DNA of 64,000 nucleotides. It comes from Verrucomicrobiota bacterium (GTDB lineage: Bacteria; Verrucomicrobiota; Verrucomicrobiia; Verrucomicrobiales; Akkermansiaceae). Shown here piece by piece: positions 9,905 to 17,926 of this stretch. The notes under the pieces were generated by a model. That model was given only the letters and a program-made list of their open reading frames with translations, ran no database searches and was not told the DNA's origin. The translations under genes and the position numbers were made by a program. Location of the stretch: the NCBI GenBank assembly GCA_017301995.1, contig JAFLEH010000024.1, forward strand, positions 1-64,000, read 5' to 3'. The stretch's first letter is position 1, and each line of letters opens with the position of its first letter.

Positions 9905-11257
9905 ATGATGTTGAAGCCCCCGATTTTTGTCCTGCTGCTTCTGGCCACCCTGGCCGGAGGGCAAACCGCGTCCTCGGTGCCGCCGGTGAAACGTGCGCTG
10001 CCGGTCGAGGAAACACCCGCGCCGCCCACACCCGCGCCTCCGTCCGTGAAACGCGCGCTCCCGCTGGACCAGCCACCCGCCGCCCCGGCCAAGCCGCCGG
10101 TTATCCCAGCCACCCCTCCCGCTCCGGCGGTGTTGAAACCGGCTCCATCCGCTCCGGCCAAACCGCCCGCCCCTCCCGAAATCCAGCCGATCCGCGGCGC
10201 GCTGCCGCTTGAGGGCGAGGCCGACCTTCCTATCAAACCCGAAGCCCCGAAAGTCGCGGAAAATGTCAAACCCCAGGGCGAAGACGCCGTGCGCCTCCAG
10301 ATTTTCCTCGATGAGGCGAAATTCGGACCCGGCGTGATCGATGGCAAGCCGGGACGTTTCACCGAGTTGGCCGTGCGCTCGTGGAACGAAGTCAACGGCC
10401 ACCCGCTCGACGACTGGAGCGCGGTGATGACCGCCGCCCGAAAGGCCGTGCCCAGCCCGTTGGCCGTCGCACTCGTCCCGGATTGGTCCAAGGACTGGGT
10501 GAACCCGGACGTGCCATTCACCGACCGCAAGGGCCAGTCGAAACTCAAGCGCATGAGCTACCGCAGCGTGGCCGAGCTGATGTCCGAACGCTATCACACC
10601 GATGTCCCCTATCTAACCGAACTGAACGGCGACAAGAAGATCAACAACCTCAAGGCGCGCGACTCGGTGATCGTGCCAAACGTGAAAGCCTTCCGTTTCG
10701 AGGACATCAAGGGCACCAACTATCCGGCCGACGAGGCGCTGAGCCAGCGGCATGTGGTGGTGGATACCAAGATCAACCAAATGCGGATTTTCGAGGCCAC
10801 TCCGGCCGCGCTGGTGGTGGAGGAGCCGACCGCCACGGCATCCGCGGCGGGCCCCGCTCCGGAGGTGGCGAAACCCGCCCCTCCTGCCAAAGGTCCAGCC
10901 AACCGCGGGCTGATCGCCTCGTTTCCGATCACCCCGGGCAAGCCGAAGTTCATCAAACTGGGAACCTGGGAAATCCGCAACTGCGTGGAGCTGCCGGTCT
11001 GGCGCTACGACAAGCAGTTGTTGGAAACCGGCAAGCGCGGGGATGATTCGGATTCGCTGGTGATTCCACCGGGTCCTAACAGCCCGGTCGGCGTGATCTG
11101 GAACGGTACCAGCCGCCCGGGAATCGGCTTGCACGGCACATCGGATCCGGAAACGATCGGCCGCGCCCGCAGTGCCGGTTGCATCCGCCTCGCCAATTGG
11201 GATGCCATCCGCCTGCCCACCCTGATCCGGCCGGGAGCGACGGTCGAGATCAGATGA
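9905..11257 (+). CDS. L,D-transpeptidase (YkuD family), proline-rich
   Basis: The enzyme makes 3-3 peptidoglycan cross-links or attaches proteins to the wall; it acts in the periplasm. The N-terminal signal sequence (FVLLLLATLAGG) is followed by about 90 residues very rich in proline and alanine with the repeated motif VKRALP. A peptidoglycan-binding-like helical region follows (about 125-165, with FGPGVIDGKPG). The C-terminal YkuD domain has the catalytic signature with HGTSDP (His about 410) and AGCIRLANWD (Cys about 426). Length is 450 residues. ATG codons at 9905 and 9908 are adjacent and either may start the protein. It lies 17 nt after hflX and just ahead of a periplasmic-type isomerase, consistent with an envelope gene cluster. 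Confidence 0.9.
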   Translation: MMLKPPIFVLLLLATLAGGQTASSVPPVKRALPVEETPAPPTPAPPSVKRALPLDQPPAAPAKPPVIPATPPAPAVLKPAPSAPAKPPAPPEIQPIRGALPLEGEADLPIKPEAPKVAENVKPQGEDAVRLQIFLDEAKFGPGVIDGKPGRFTELAVRSWNEVNGHPLDDWSAVMTAARKAVPSPLAVALVPDWSKDWVNPDVPFTDRKGQSKLKRMSYRSVAELMSERYHTDVPYLTELNGDKKINNLKARDSVIVPNVKAFRFEDIKGTNYPADEALSQRHVVVDTKINQMRIFEATPAALVVEEPTATASAAGPAPEVAKPAPPAKGPANRGLIASFPITPGKPKFIKLGTWEIRNCVELPVWRYDKQLLETGKRGDDSDSLVIPPGPNSPVGVIWNGTSRPGIGLHGTSDPETIGRARSAGCIRLANWDAIRLPTLIRPGATVEIR

Positions 11258-11285
11258 GTTATCGGTTATCAGTTATGAGTTATCA
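11258..11285. repeat. Four tandem GTTATCA-type heptamers
   Basis: Units GTTATCG, GTTATCA, GTTATGA, GTTATCA fill the gap between two genes. This is one of several heptanucleotide families in this window. Confidence 0.85.
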
Positions 11286-11293
11286 GTGATGTC

Positions 11294-12376
11294 ATGAGTC
11301 CGATCGGTAAATTCACACTGCGGCTCGGGATCTACGGGGCGGTCTTCGCCTATCTGGTCTGCGACCTCCATTTCTGCCACGGACCGCTGAGCCGCAAGCT
11401 GCGCAGCACCGACCCGAACTCGCCGGAAGCGATCGCCCGCGCCCGGGAGGCCGGCATCGTCGCGGTCGTTTACGGCAACCCGCTCGACAAACGGCAGCTC
11501 GATCGCGCGGTGGCCGAACGCCTGTGGGCCGACGGCCGGAAAGCCGCCGATCTAACACCGCAAACGCGGAAGCTGATGAGATATGCCGCGCTCGACGATC
11601 TGATCGACCACGAATTGCTGCGGATGAAAGTGAAAGTGAACGCGGAGTCGTTCAAACTCACGCCCGCCGAGATCGACGAACGCTACCGGCGGTTCACGGA
11701 ACGTTTCGCCACCAAGGAGGAACTCGCGGCCGCGCTTGCCGCGCAGGGACTCGGCAGCGAGGCGGACCTCCGCGAGCGCCTGGCCGCGCGCATCCAGCAG
11801 GAACGCTACGTGGAGTCCCGCATCGGCCCCAAGGCGGCGGTAACCGAGGACGAGGCGCGCAAATGGTTCGAGGAACACCGCGACGCGCTCGCGCTCCCCG
11901 AGCGGATAGAAGCCAGGCAGGTTTTCATTGCCACGCTGGAACGTCCCTCCGACGAGGTGAAGGCCACTTTGGAAAAGGCGCTCGCCGCCCTGCGCGGCAA
12001 AAGCAAGGACTTCGCCGCCCTGGCGAAGGAACTGAGCGAGGACGAGGCCTCCAAAGAACGCGGCGGCGCTCTGGGGTGGATGACCCGCGGACGCCTGCCA
12101 GCCGATTTCGCCGAGCCGGTGTTCGCGCTGGCGGCCAACGAACCAACGCTGGTTAGAACAAAGCTCGGCTGGCACCTCGTGGAAGTCACCGGCCGCAAAC
12201 CCGCCGAACCGCGGACCTTCGAATCCGCCAAACCGGAAGTGATGTCGGCCCTGGAGGCCGACAGACGCCGCGCGGTGATCGCCGCCTTCCGCGCGGAGCT
12301 GCGGAAAATGGAGTCCCGCGCCATCACCATCTATCGGGATGTGGTCGAGGAAGGCCTGGCCGAACAAGCGAAATAG
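11294..12376 (+). CDS. Parvulin-type peptidyl-prolyl cis-trans isomerase (SurA/PpiC-like), membrane anchored
   Basis: The N-terminal hydrophobic segment (about residues 8-24, FTLRLGIYGAVFAYLVC) anchors the protein or acts as a signal. A SurA-like helical chaperone region follows (about 50-190, with EIDERYRRF). The rotamase domain (about 200-300) has ARQVFIATLERP, FAALAKELSEDEASKERGG, LGWMTRGRLPADF and GWHLVEVTGRKP. Length is 360 residues. The family helps fold secreted and outer-membrane proteins. Separated from the upstream L,D-transpeptidase gene only by heptamer repeats, so probably co-transcribed with it. No good Shine-Dalgarno sequence is visible. Confidence 0.88.
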   Translation: MSPIGKFTLRLGIYGAVFAYLVCDLHFCHGPLSRKLRSTDPNSPEAIARAREAGIVAVVYGNPLDKRQLDRAVAERLWADGRKAADLTPQTRKLMRYAALDDLIDHELLRMKVKVNAESFKLTPAEIDERYRRFTERFATKEELAAALAAQGLGSEADLRERLAARIQQERYVESRIGPKAAVTEDEARKWFEEHRDALALPERIEARQVFIATLERPSDEVKATLEKALAALRGKSKDFAALAKELSEDEASKERGGALGWMTRGRLPADFAEPVFALAANEPTLVRTKLGWHLVEVTGRKPAEPRTFESAKPEVMSALEADRRRAVIAAFRAELRKMESRAITIYRDVVEEGLAEQAK

Positions 12377-12391
12377 CAAGCAACCTAACCC

Positions 12392-12910
12392 ATGTTGGCG
12401 CTCATCCGGAAATTGGTAGGATCGCTGACGCGAGACGGTCGATCCGGATGGGCGTTCGCAATCCTCTGCGCGGTCATTTCCATCGCAAGCGGCTCGCGCT
12501 GGGGATTTAACAAATTTCGTTATCGGGATATCGGACAATGGCCGTCCGTTCCCGTGGAAATCGACGCCTTGTACTCGATGCACGGAACCATTCCTACAGA
12601 AACAAGGACCGGCCGTTCGCGAATAGGTACCTTCCTGAACACTGTCCGCTACACCTACCGGGTGAGAGGTTTGAACTATCAGGGAGACCGCGCCTCACCC
12701 GATGGCGACATTCCGCCCGTTTGGACCGTTTCGGTCAACGGCGTCCCGCAAACCGGTCCGGAATTCCGCGCCTTTTATAAGCCTGACCAACCCGAAATTT
12801 CCGTACTGTTCCCGATTCCCTATCAAGGCAACGGCCTGCTGCTCACCGCGCTGGTGGCGGGTGGCGTCTGCGTGCTGGCGGTCGCTCTGTCGAGACTGGA
12901 GCTATCCTAG
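12392..12910 (+). CDS. DUF3592-like membrane protein
   Basis: 172 residues with a transmembrane helix near residues 18-35 (WAFAILCAVISIASG) and another at the C-terminus (LLLTALVAGGVCVLAVAL). The soluble loop between them has the DUF3592 pattern: WPSVPVEI, a VRYTYRVRGLNYQGD strand set, and YKPDQPEISVLFP before the second helix. Function of the family is unknown. It lies 15 nt after the isomerase gene and probably shares its transcript. Confidence 0.7.
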   Translation: MLALIRKLVGSLTRDGRSGWAFAILCAVISIASGSRWGFNKFRYRDIGQWPSVPVEIDALYSMHGTIPTETRTGRSRIGTFLNTVRYTYRVRGLNYQGDRASPDGDIPPVWTVSVNGVPQTGPEFRAFYKPDQPEISVLFPIPYQGNGLLLTALVAGGVCVLAVALSRLELS

Positions 12911-12923
12911 CGAGGCTGCGCCT

Positions 12924-12958
12924 CAGACCCCAGAAACCAGAAATCAGAGACCAGACAA
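12924..12958. repeat. Five tandem CAGANNN heptamers
   Basis: Units CAGACCC, CAGAAAC, CAGAAAT, CAGAGAC, CAGACAA follow without a break, directly after the DUF3592 gene. The 7-bp phase is exact. Confidence 0.85.
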
Positions 12959-13078
12959 GAATTTGACTTAACCAGCACGACTTTTTCGTTTCAAGGACTC
13001 TGGAAAGGAACACGAAACCGCGGACGGCACGCCGCGCTTCCCATTCTCTTATCCGCGGCTGGATCTCGGCTATTGGCC

Positions 13079-14125
13079 TCAACCGTTGCCGAAAAACTCC
13101 ATCTGCGCGTCTTCCTTCGGTTCCTCGAAGCGGACGCCGACGCCCAGCAGCCTCACCGACCGCCCCCCACCGCGCTTCCAAGCCTCCGCCAGCAACTCCT
13201 CATACGCTTCCATGTCGAGGGCATGCCCCGCGCGCTCGGCGGTGGTGCGTTCGAAGTCGGCGAATTTCAGCTTGACCACCAATCCGCGCACCGACCGGTC
13301 GGCATGATGGGTGGCAAGGTCCTCGGCCAAACCTTCGACCATGCCGTGGAGCGGTGGCAACAGCGCCGACAGAATCCCGATGTTCTCGGAAAACGTTGTT
13401 TCCGAACTCAGCGACTTGCGGGTGCGGTCGGGAGTGACCGGCCGGTCGTCGATCCCCCGGCACAACTCCCACAGTTCCAAGCCCCATTTTCCGAATCGGC
13501 GTGACAACTCCACCCGGTCGAACCGCTGCAGTTCGGCGCAGGTCGTCGCCCCCAGCGCGGCCAGTTTCTCCGCGGTCTTGCGGCCCACACCCCACAGCCG
13601 GCTCACCGGCAAGGGCGCCACAAACCCCGGAATGTCCTCGGCTTTCACTTCATACTGACCGTTCGGTTTGTTCCAGTCCGAGGCGATTTTCGCGATCATT
13701 TTGTTCGCGGAAATCCCGGCTGATCCGGTGAGGCCGGTTTCCTCGAAAATCTGGGCGCGGATCTCGCGGGCCACCGACGAGCCCTCGGATCGCAGGGCTG
13801 AGACGTCGAGGTAGGCTTCGTCGAGGGAAAGCGGCTCGATCACATCGGTGAAACGTCCGAAAATGGCGCGGATCCGGGCGCTGACGGCGCGGTAGTGGTC
13901 GAAGCGCACCGGAGTGATAATCAGGTGGGGGCAGAGTTCGAGTGCCTTGAACACCGGCATGGCGGAACGGCAGCCGTATTTGCGGGCCTCGTAATTGGCG
14001 GTGCAGAGCACGCTGCGCCGGTCCTTTCCCGCCACCGCCACGGGCTTGCCGCGCAATGCCGGGTCATCGCGCTCCTCGATGGCCGCGTAGAAGCAGTCCA
14101 TGTCGATGTGGATGATTTTCCTCAT
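13079..14125 (-). CDS. dinB: DNA polymerase IV (Y-family translesion polymerase)
   Basis: The protein copies damaged DNA templates. Palm and fingers motifs are clear: HIDMDCFYAAIE at the start, YGCRSAMP, and PLSLDEAYLDVS with the catalytic SLDE. The thumb/little-finger region follows with SAGISANKMIAKIASD and LWGVGRKTAEKL. The C-terminus ends QMEFFGNG, resembling a sliding-clamp binding motif (QxxLF-like). Length is 348 residues, normal for Pol IV. I chose the ATG at 14125 (MRKIIHIDMD) over an upstream ATG at 14236, because the family starts there and a good promoter lies just in front. It faces the DUF3592 gene tail to tail. Confidence 0.93.
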   Translation of the reverse strand: MRKIIHIDMDCFYAAIEERDDPALRGKPVAVAGKDRRSVLCTANYEARKYGCRSAMPVFKALELCPHLIITPVRFDHYRAVSARIRAIFGRFTDVIEPLSLDEAYLDVSALRSEGSSVAREIRAQIFEETGLTGSAGISANKMIAKIASDWNKPNGQYEVKAEDIPGFVAPLPVSRLWGVGRKTAEKLAALGATTCAELQRFDRVELSRRFGKWGLELWELCRGIDDRPVTPDRTRKSLSSETTFSENIGILSALLPPLHGMVEGLAEDLATHHADRSVRGLVVKLKFADFERTTAERAGHALDMEAYEELLAEAWKRGGGRSVRLLGVGVRFEEPKEDAQMEFFGNG

Positions 14126-14135
14126 GCCCGCGGCA

Positions 14136-14164
14136 GCGATAGCGCGGCCGCGCGGCGGATTCAA
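14136..14164 (-). promoter_or_regulatory. Promoter of dinB, nearly leaderless
   Basis: On the minus strand, TTGAAT (14164-14159) is followed after 17 nt by TATCGC (14141-14136), and ATG 14125 is 10 nt further on. Transcription would start within a few nucleotides of the start codon. No LexA-like box is evident. Confidence 0.5.
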
Positions 14165-14268
14165 ACCGAAATCCGAAATTGAAACCGCGATTCGCGCCCA
14201 TTGAACCGCTGAACCGGGCACCCAAACTACCTTCAACTTCGGATATCAGGGTCAAGGCACATTCCGGG

Positions 14269-14296
14269 TTGCGCCGGGGCGGGGAGGAAATATGCT
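14269..14296 (+). promoter_or_regulatory. Promoter of the GNAT gene, leaderless
   Basis: TTGCGC (14269-14274), a 16-nt spacer and TATGCT (14291-14296) are followed 7 nt later by ATG 14304. The expected transcription start falls at the start codon. Confidence 0.45.
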
Positions 14297-14303
14297 GGCG
14301 CGC

Positions 14304-14810
14304 ATGAAGTGGATCGACTGCGGCCGCGAGCATCTGGAAGCCATCCGCGTCATTTTCAACGATGCCATCGCCAACACGACCGCGTTGTATGAGAATGAGC
14401 CGCGGAGCCGCGCCTACATGGTGGACTGGCTGGAGGCCAAACGCGCCGCCGGATGGCCGGTCATAGGGCTGCTGGACGACGACGGCACCCTGGCGGGTTT
14501 CGGGACATACGTTCAGTTCCGGCCGCTTGAGGGGTTCCGCCGCACCGTGGAGCATTCGCTCTATCTGTCGGCGCCCTACCGGGGCCGGGGACTCGGAAAG
14601 CAACTGTTGGAGAAACTGGTGGAACACTCCGCGGGCCGGGGATTTCACGTCATGATCGCGATGATCGACGGCGAGAACGCCGCCAGCGTGAAGCTGCACG
14701 AGGACGCGGGTTTCCAACATTGCGGTCTGCTTCCCGAAGCCGGGTTCAAATTCGGCCGTTGGCTGGATGTGATCGTGATGCGGCGGATGCTGGAGGATCA
14801 ATCGTGTTAG
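14304..14810 (+). CDS. GNAT N-acetyltransferase, phosphinothricin-acetyltransferase type
   Basis: Family hallmarks are the YENEPRS segment, the acetyl-CoA binding motif PYRGRGLGKQLLEKL preceded by the TVEHSLYLS strand, and the C-terminal GFKFGRWLDVIVM. Proteins of this family acetylate small amines such as phosphinothricin, methionine sulfoximine or related amino acids; the substrate cannot be told from sequence. Start ATG 14304 gives 168 residues. An ATG at 14292 overlaps the -10 box and is less likely. Transcribed divergently from dinB; the two promoters are about 100 nt apart. Confidence 0.85.
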   Translation: MKWIDCGREHLEAIRVIFNDAIANTTALYENEPRSRAYMVDWLEAKRAAGWPVIGLLDDDGTLAGFGTYVQFRPLEGFRRTVEHSLYLSAPYRGRGLGKQLLEKLVEHSAGRGFHVMIAMIDGENAASVKLHEDAGFQHCGLLPEAGFKFGRWLDVIVMRRMLEDQSC

Positions 14811-15041
14811 GTTCTCGCCGCGGAAATTCTCCGGCAACACGCGGGCGGGTGGAAAACTTCCGACTTTGGTGGAACGGAAAGGCCCAAAGCTGCCGACGTT
14901 GCCGGCGTTTTTCGGGGGCGGATTGTCAGGTATTGGATTATTTGGTTGCACAAGCATTCCCCGCGGTGTTGCAATATCCCCACGCCATATGGTGGCAAGG
15001 AGTTGTGGAAACCAGTCCGACAACGCCGTCTTTCCCTAGAA

Positions 15042-15081
<40 letters not shown>

Positions 15082-15100
15082 TGACTTTCTCGGTTTTCAT

Positions 15101-15186
15101 CCTGTCGCATTGTGTTCATTTTTAGTGACTTATGCGGATATATGAAAGCGCTTGCGACAGGTTGAAACAGGATAAAACAGGTTGAT
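15101..15186. repeat. Inverted repeat and three 10-bp phased direct repeats near the attachment boundary
   Basis: CCTGTCGCA (15101-15109) is repeated inverted as TGCGACAGG (15153-15161). Overlapping it, ACAGGTTGAA, ACAGGATAAA and ACAGGTTGAT begin at 15157, 15167 and 15177, spaced exactly one helical turn apart. Another CCTGTCG occurs near 15319. The arrangement resembles protein-binding arm sites of integrases or iterons. Confidence 0.6.
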
Positions 15187-15443
15187 TTTTGGGTCGGTCG
15201 TGGAAGAAGTAGTGGAAATATCAGTTAGACGATTTGTTCCTCGCGCACACTTGTTCGATTAGGATTTGCTAAAGAATCTGCAATCGGAGTTTTCCCCAAG
15301 GTTGTTTCTGATAGTATCCTGTCGTCGGCGCGATTGCCTCCGGAAGGTGCAATTTCGGCTTGAATCGGCCATAATATTTTGGGAGGGCGGTTTCGCTCTT
15401 GTTCCGTCCGTCGCCGGGATTTCCGGACCGGCGGATCCCGTTG

Positions 15444-15474
15444 CCCCGCCGCATTCCGCAGGCGGGGCTTTTCC
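15444..15474 (+). terminator. Hairpin with short T-run
   Basis: CCCCGCC (15444-15450), a 10-nt loop, GGCGGGG (15461-15467), then CTTTT. It lies ahead of the first island gene, so it could be a terminator of an upstream transcript or an attenuator. Confidence 0.4.
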
Positions 15475-15518
15475 GTTCATGCCCCAACCTTCCGATAACC
15501 CGACAACCCCACACCACC

Positions 15519-15722
15519 ATGCCCCGCACCCTGTATTCCCCGAGGCTTTCCGACGATGTGGTCCGCGCGCTCTACCGCGAGGGCCAACGCCGCCGGATGC
15601 CCATGACACGGCTCGCCGACGAACTGATCCGTTCGTCGCTGGCCCTATCGTCCCAGCCGGCCGCCATCCGTCCGTTCGACCCGGACGAACGCGAGCGAAC
15701 CGGCGCCGCCAGCGCCGCCTGA
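15519..15722 (+). CDS. Small ribbon-helix-helix-like protein
   Basis: 67 residues. The pattern is a short strand (RTLYSPRLS), then helix DDVVRALYREGQRR, then MPMTRLADELIRSSL. This fits a CopG/Arc-type ribbon-helix-helix DNA-binding fold, as in small mobile-element regulators and antitoxins. The basic C-terminal tail (PFDPDERERTG) looks disordered. Start ATG 15519 is preceded by a C/A-rich leader without a Shine-Dalgarno sequence, like most genes of this island. As the first gene of the island it may control the genes after it; that is inference. Confidence 0.55.
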   Translation: MPRTLYSPRLSDDVVRALYREGQRRRMPMTRLADELIRSSLALSSQPAAIRPFDPDERERTGAASAA

Positions 15723-15755
15723 CCGCCGCGCCGGAAACCCCCAACAGCCATCCCC

Positions 15756-15789
15756 AGAGGCCCGGCCCATCCGCCGGGCCTCTCCCTTT
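15756..15789 (+). terminator. Perfect 11-bp hairpin followed by a CCCTTTCC tract
   Basis: AGAGGCCCGGC (15756-15766) pairs with GCCGGGCCTCT (15773-15783) around a 6-nt loop. The T-run is weak, so termination may be partial. Confidence 0.45.
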
Positions 15790-15821
15790 CCATCCCAACC
15801 CAATCCCCCCAATTCATTCCC

Positions 15822-16427
15822 ATGGCCATCAGACTCATCGCCAACTACAGCAAACGCCTCGGCCTGCCGGGGTTCTCATCCCACCAATATAGCGTCTCCG
15901 TGGAAACCGAACTGGTGTCCACCGACGACATCCCCGCCGCATCCGCCCGGCTTTACGAACTCCTCCAGTCCGACGTGGACGCGCGCGTCCAGCAAACCGG
16001 CTTCGTTCCGCCGCTGGACTACGGCATGGACGCCAACGGCAACGGAGCCAACGGCAACGGAGCCCACGCCACCAACGGCCACAGCGGCACGGGCACCAGC
16101 ACCGGCACCCATGCCACCCCGGAAAACCCTCCGCCCGGACCACCGGCCACGCCGCTCGACGGACGCTGGAAGTGCTCCGACAAGCAGCGCGACCTGATCC
16201 TGAAACTCGTGGACGAACACCGGCTCGACAAGCACGCCATCGAGGCGCTCGCCGTCGAACGCTTCGGCCACGGCGTGCGGCTGCTCGACAAGATGGAAGC
16301 CTCCGGGCTCATCGACGAGCTGCTCGACACCCACGGCGGAGGCTCATCCCGGTCCCGGCAGGCCGCCGCCACCAAGACCAACGGCTCCGCCTACCGCGGA
16401 CGCACCGGCGGGAGGGCGGCCGCATGA
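15822..16427 (+). CDS. Island protein with a recombination-associated C-terminal helical motif
   Basis: 201 residues in three parts. The N-terminal domain (1-65) starts MAIRLIANYSKRLGLPGFSS and predicts strands and a helix (ARLYELLQSDVDARV). A linker of about 45 residues follows, made almost only of G, N, A, T and S. The C-terminal domain (about 115-170) reads CSDKQRDLILKLVDEH and MEASGLIDELL. A KQxxLI...EASxLIxxL helical pattern like this is common at the C-termini of phage single-strand annealing and recombination proteins. Its stop codon overlaps the start of a PD-(D/E)XK nuclease gene (ATGA), a strong sign that they work together, perhaps like a RecT/RecE or Bet/Exo pair. That role is inference; I do not recognise the N-terminal domain. 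Confidence 0.6.
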   Translation: MAIRLIANYSKRLGLPGFSSHQYSVSVETELVSTDDIPAASARLYELLQSDVDARVQQTGFVPPLDYGMDANGNGANGNGAHATNGHSGTGTSTGTHATPENPPPGPPATPLDGRWKCSDKQRDLILKLVDEHRLDKHAIEALAVERFGHGVRLLDKMEASGLIDELLDTHGGGSSRSRQAAATKTNGSAYRGRTGGRAAA

Positions 16428-17290
16428 CCGCCGCAGCCACTTGCGAGCCGCCGTTCGCCACCGGCCTCGCCCCGCATGCCGGCACGTTTCCCGGACACAT
16501 CAGCCCCACTTCGGCCAAGAACTACCTCGGCTGTCCGCTGCGGTTCTGGTTCGAGAAAATCGCGTGCGTCCGCAAGCCCGTGCCGCCGGCCCTCCACCTC
16601 GGAAAAGCGGTTCACGCCGCGCTCCAGGCCTTCCACCTCGCCCGCTGGCGCGGTGGCGACGATTCCCCGGAAGCCGTCGCCGCCGCCTTCGGCAAGGCGT
16701 TCCACGAACTGGAGCGCGACGAGGGCCCCGTGGGTTTCGACGATGAGGCCGACCGGGAAAAGGCCCGTCTCGACGGCCTGCGCATGGTCGCCGCCTATCT
16801 CGACTCCCCCGAATGCCTGGCCGGGATGCCGCGCGCCGTGGAGGTTCCTCTGCGCGAGGAAATCCCCGGCCTGTCCGTGCCGCTAGCCGGCACCATGGAC
16901 CTGGTGGCGTCGGACTACACCCCGGTCGATTTCAAATCGGCCGCCTCCCGGCCCGATCCCTGGGGAGCCGCCTTCGACCACGAGATCCAGCTTGTTTCCT
17001 ACCAACTCCTGATCGAGGCCGCCACCGGCGTGACCCCGCCCTCGCTCGACCTGGTGTTTCTGGTGAAAACCAAGGTCCCGCAGGTGATCCGGGTCCAGTC
17101 CCCGCCGGCCGACACCCACCGCAAGCGCCGGGTCACCGCGCTGCTGGAAACCGCCGTCCTCGGCATCGCGGAAGGGCGTTTCCATCCCCAGCCGTCGATG
17201 CACTGCGCGTGGTGCCGGTTCAAATCCGGCTGCATGCGCTGGACCCCGGCCATGACCCTGCCGGGCACGGAAAGGACACTCCCCGGATGA
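16424..17290 (+). CDS. PD-(D/E)XK nuclease with Fe-S-type cysteine cluster (RecB/Cas4/AddB-like)
   Basis: 288 residues. Nuclease motifs in order are GKAVHAALQ (His about 64), VPLAGTMDLV (Asp 159), TPVDFKS (Asp 169, Lys 171) and HEIQLVSYQ (Gln 189), the set of the RecB/PF12705 exonuclease fold. Four cysteines (37, 261, 264, 270; in YLGCPLRFWF and CAWCRFKSGC) sit where AddB and Cas4 bind a 4Fe-4S cluster. Family members resect DNA ends. There is no helicase domain and no CRISPR array nearby, so Cas4 is not the right name. It is translationally coupled to both neighbours by ATGA overlaps. Confidence 0.85.
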   Translation: MTAAATCEPPFATGLAPHAGTFPGHISPTSAKNYLGCPLRFWFEKIACVRKPVPPALHLGKAVHAALQAFHLARWRGGDDSPEAVAAAFGKAFHELERDEGPVGFDDEADREKARLDGLRMVAAYLDSPECLAGMPRAVEVPLREEIPGLSVPLAGTMDLVASDYTPVDFKSAASRPDPWGAAFDHEIQLVSYQLLIEAATGVTPPSLDLVFLVKTKVPQVIRVQSPPADTHRKRRVTALLETAVLGIAEGRFHPQPSMHCAWCRFKSGCMRWTPAMTLPGTERTLPG

Positions 17291-17655
17291 GCGCCCCGAT
17301 CGCGTGGATCGGACTGCTGGTCCTCTGCATCGCCGTATTCCGGTTCAACGGGTGCGGCGATGACGGGGAGGCGTCCCGCCGGGCGATGGAAAACCACATC
17401 CGGACCGAAGTCGCCCGGAAGCTGGAAGAACGGACGCGGGCCGAACGGCTCCGCACCTGGCGGATCGCCGGGTTCTGCGGGCTGGGGGCGGCCGGCATCG
17501 GCTGTCTCGCTCTCTCGCCGCCGCTCCAACGGCATTTCCGCGGCGGGTTCTCCCGCGGCGGTCCGTCCCCTCCGCCGGGTCCATCCTCCAAGCTCCCGGT
17601 CCGGACGCCGCCGGGAGCGCGGGTGATCCAGCGTGATCCGAACCGGCGTCCGTGA
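17287..17655 (+). CDS. Small membrane protein with two hydrophobic segments
   Basis: 122 residues; the ATG overlaps the nuclease stop (ATGA). Transmembrane segments are near 5-19 (IAWIGLLVLCIAVFR) and 61-78 (IAGFCGLGAAGIGCLA). Between them lies a charged helix (RRAMENHIRTEVARKLEERTRAERL). The C-terminal 40 residues are rich in P, G, R and S. No family is recognised. The overlap implies co-expression with the nuclease. Confidence 0.6.
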   Translation: MSAPIAWIGLLVLCIAVFRFNGCGDDGEASRRAMENHIRTEVARKLEERTRAERLRTWRIAGFCGLGAAGIGCLALSPPLQRHFRGGFSRGGPSPPPGPSSKLPVRTPPGARVIQRDPNRRP

Positions 17656-17678
17656 ACCCACCCGCCACACACCATCCC

Positions 17679-17819
17679 ATGAACCTCCGCCCCACGGCTG
17701 AAATCCTCGTGGTGCTCGCGGTTGTCGGAATCGCCCTCGAGATCGCGGACGGGCACACCTGGACGGTTATAGCCGCCGGTGTTTTCGCCGCCATCTGGCT
17801 TCTCAACCGCACGCACTGA
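17679..17819 (+). CDS. 46-residue membrane protein
   Basis: The frame from ATG 17679 to TGA 17819 encodes two hydrophobic helices separated by ADGHT: EILVVLAVVGIALEI and WTVIAAGVFAAIWLL. It lies 23 nt after the preceding membrane-protein gene with a leader that lacks G. A holin-like or small regulatory membrane peptide is possible, but function is unknown. Coding is supported by length, position and the amphipathic/hydrophobic pattern only. Confidence 0.5.
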   Translation: MNLRPTAEILVVLAVVGIALEIADGHTWTVIAAGVFAAIWLLNRTH

Positions 17820-17926
17820 ATCCCGAAGTTCCGGCCGGCTCGCCGACCGGAGTCTCCACCCGCCACACACAACCATCAACCAACCAACCCAATCCCAACC
17901 CCAACCACCCCAACCATCCCACCGAT
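17820..17926 (+). promoter_or_regulatory. G-free leader before the DUF3150-like gene
   Basis: From about 17866 to 17920 the sequence consists almost only of C and A with a few T, including CCAACCAACC-type repeats, and ends CCCACCGAT-ATG. No Shine-Dalgarno sequence is present. Confidence 0.5.

Larger units (their letters stand above)
15082..15518. other. AT-richer left end of the island, without a gene
   Basis: No coding region is supported here. The first 250 nt are clearly more AT-rich than the flanks and hold the repeats described separately. A TAATAT box at 15372-15377 could be a -10 element for the first island gene, but no convincing -35 box accompanies it. No integrase or remnant of one is recognisable. 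Confidence 0.5.

Noticed and set aside
16424..17290. Cas4 identity for the PD-(D/E)XK nuclease
   Set aside because: No Cas1/Cas2 genes and no CRISPR array are present; the tandem repeats in this window are too short or protein-coding.
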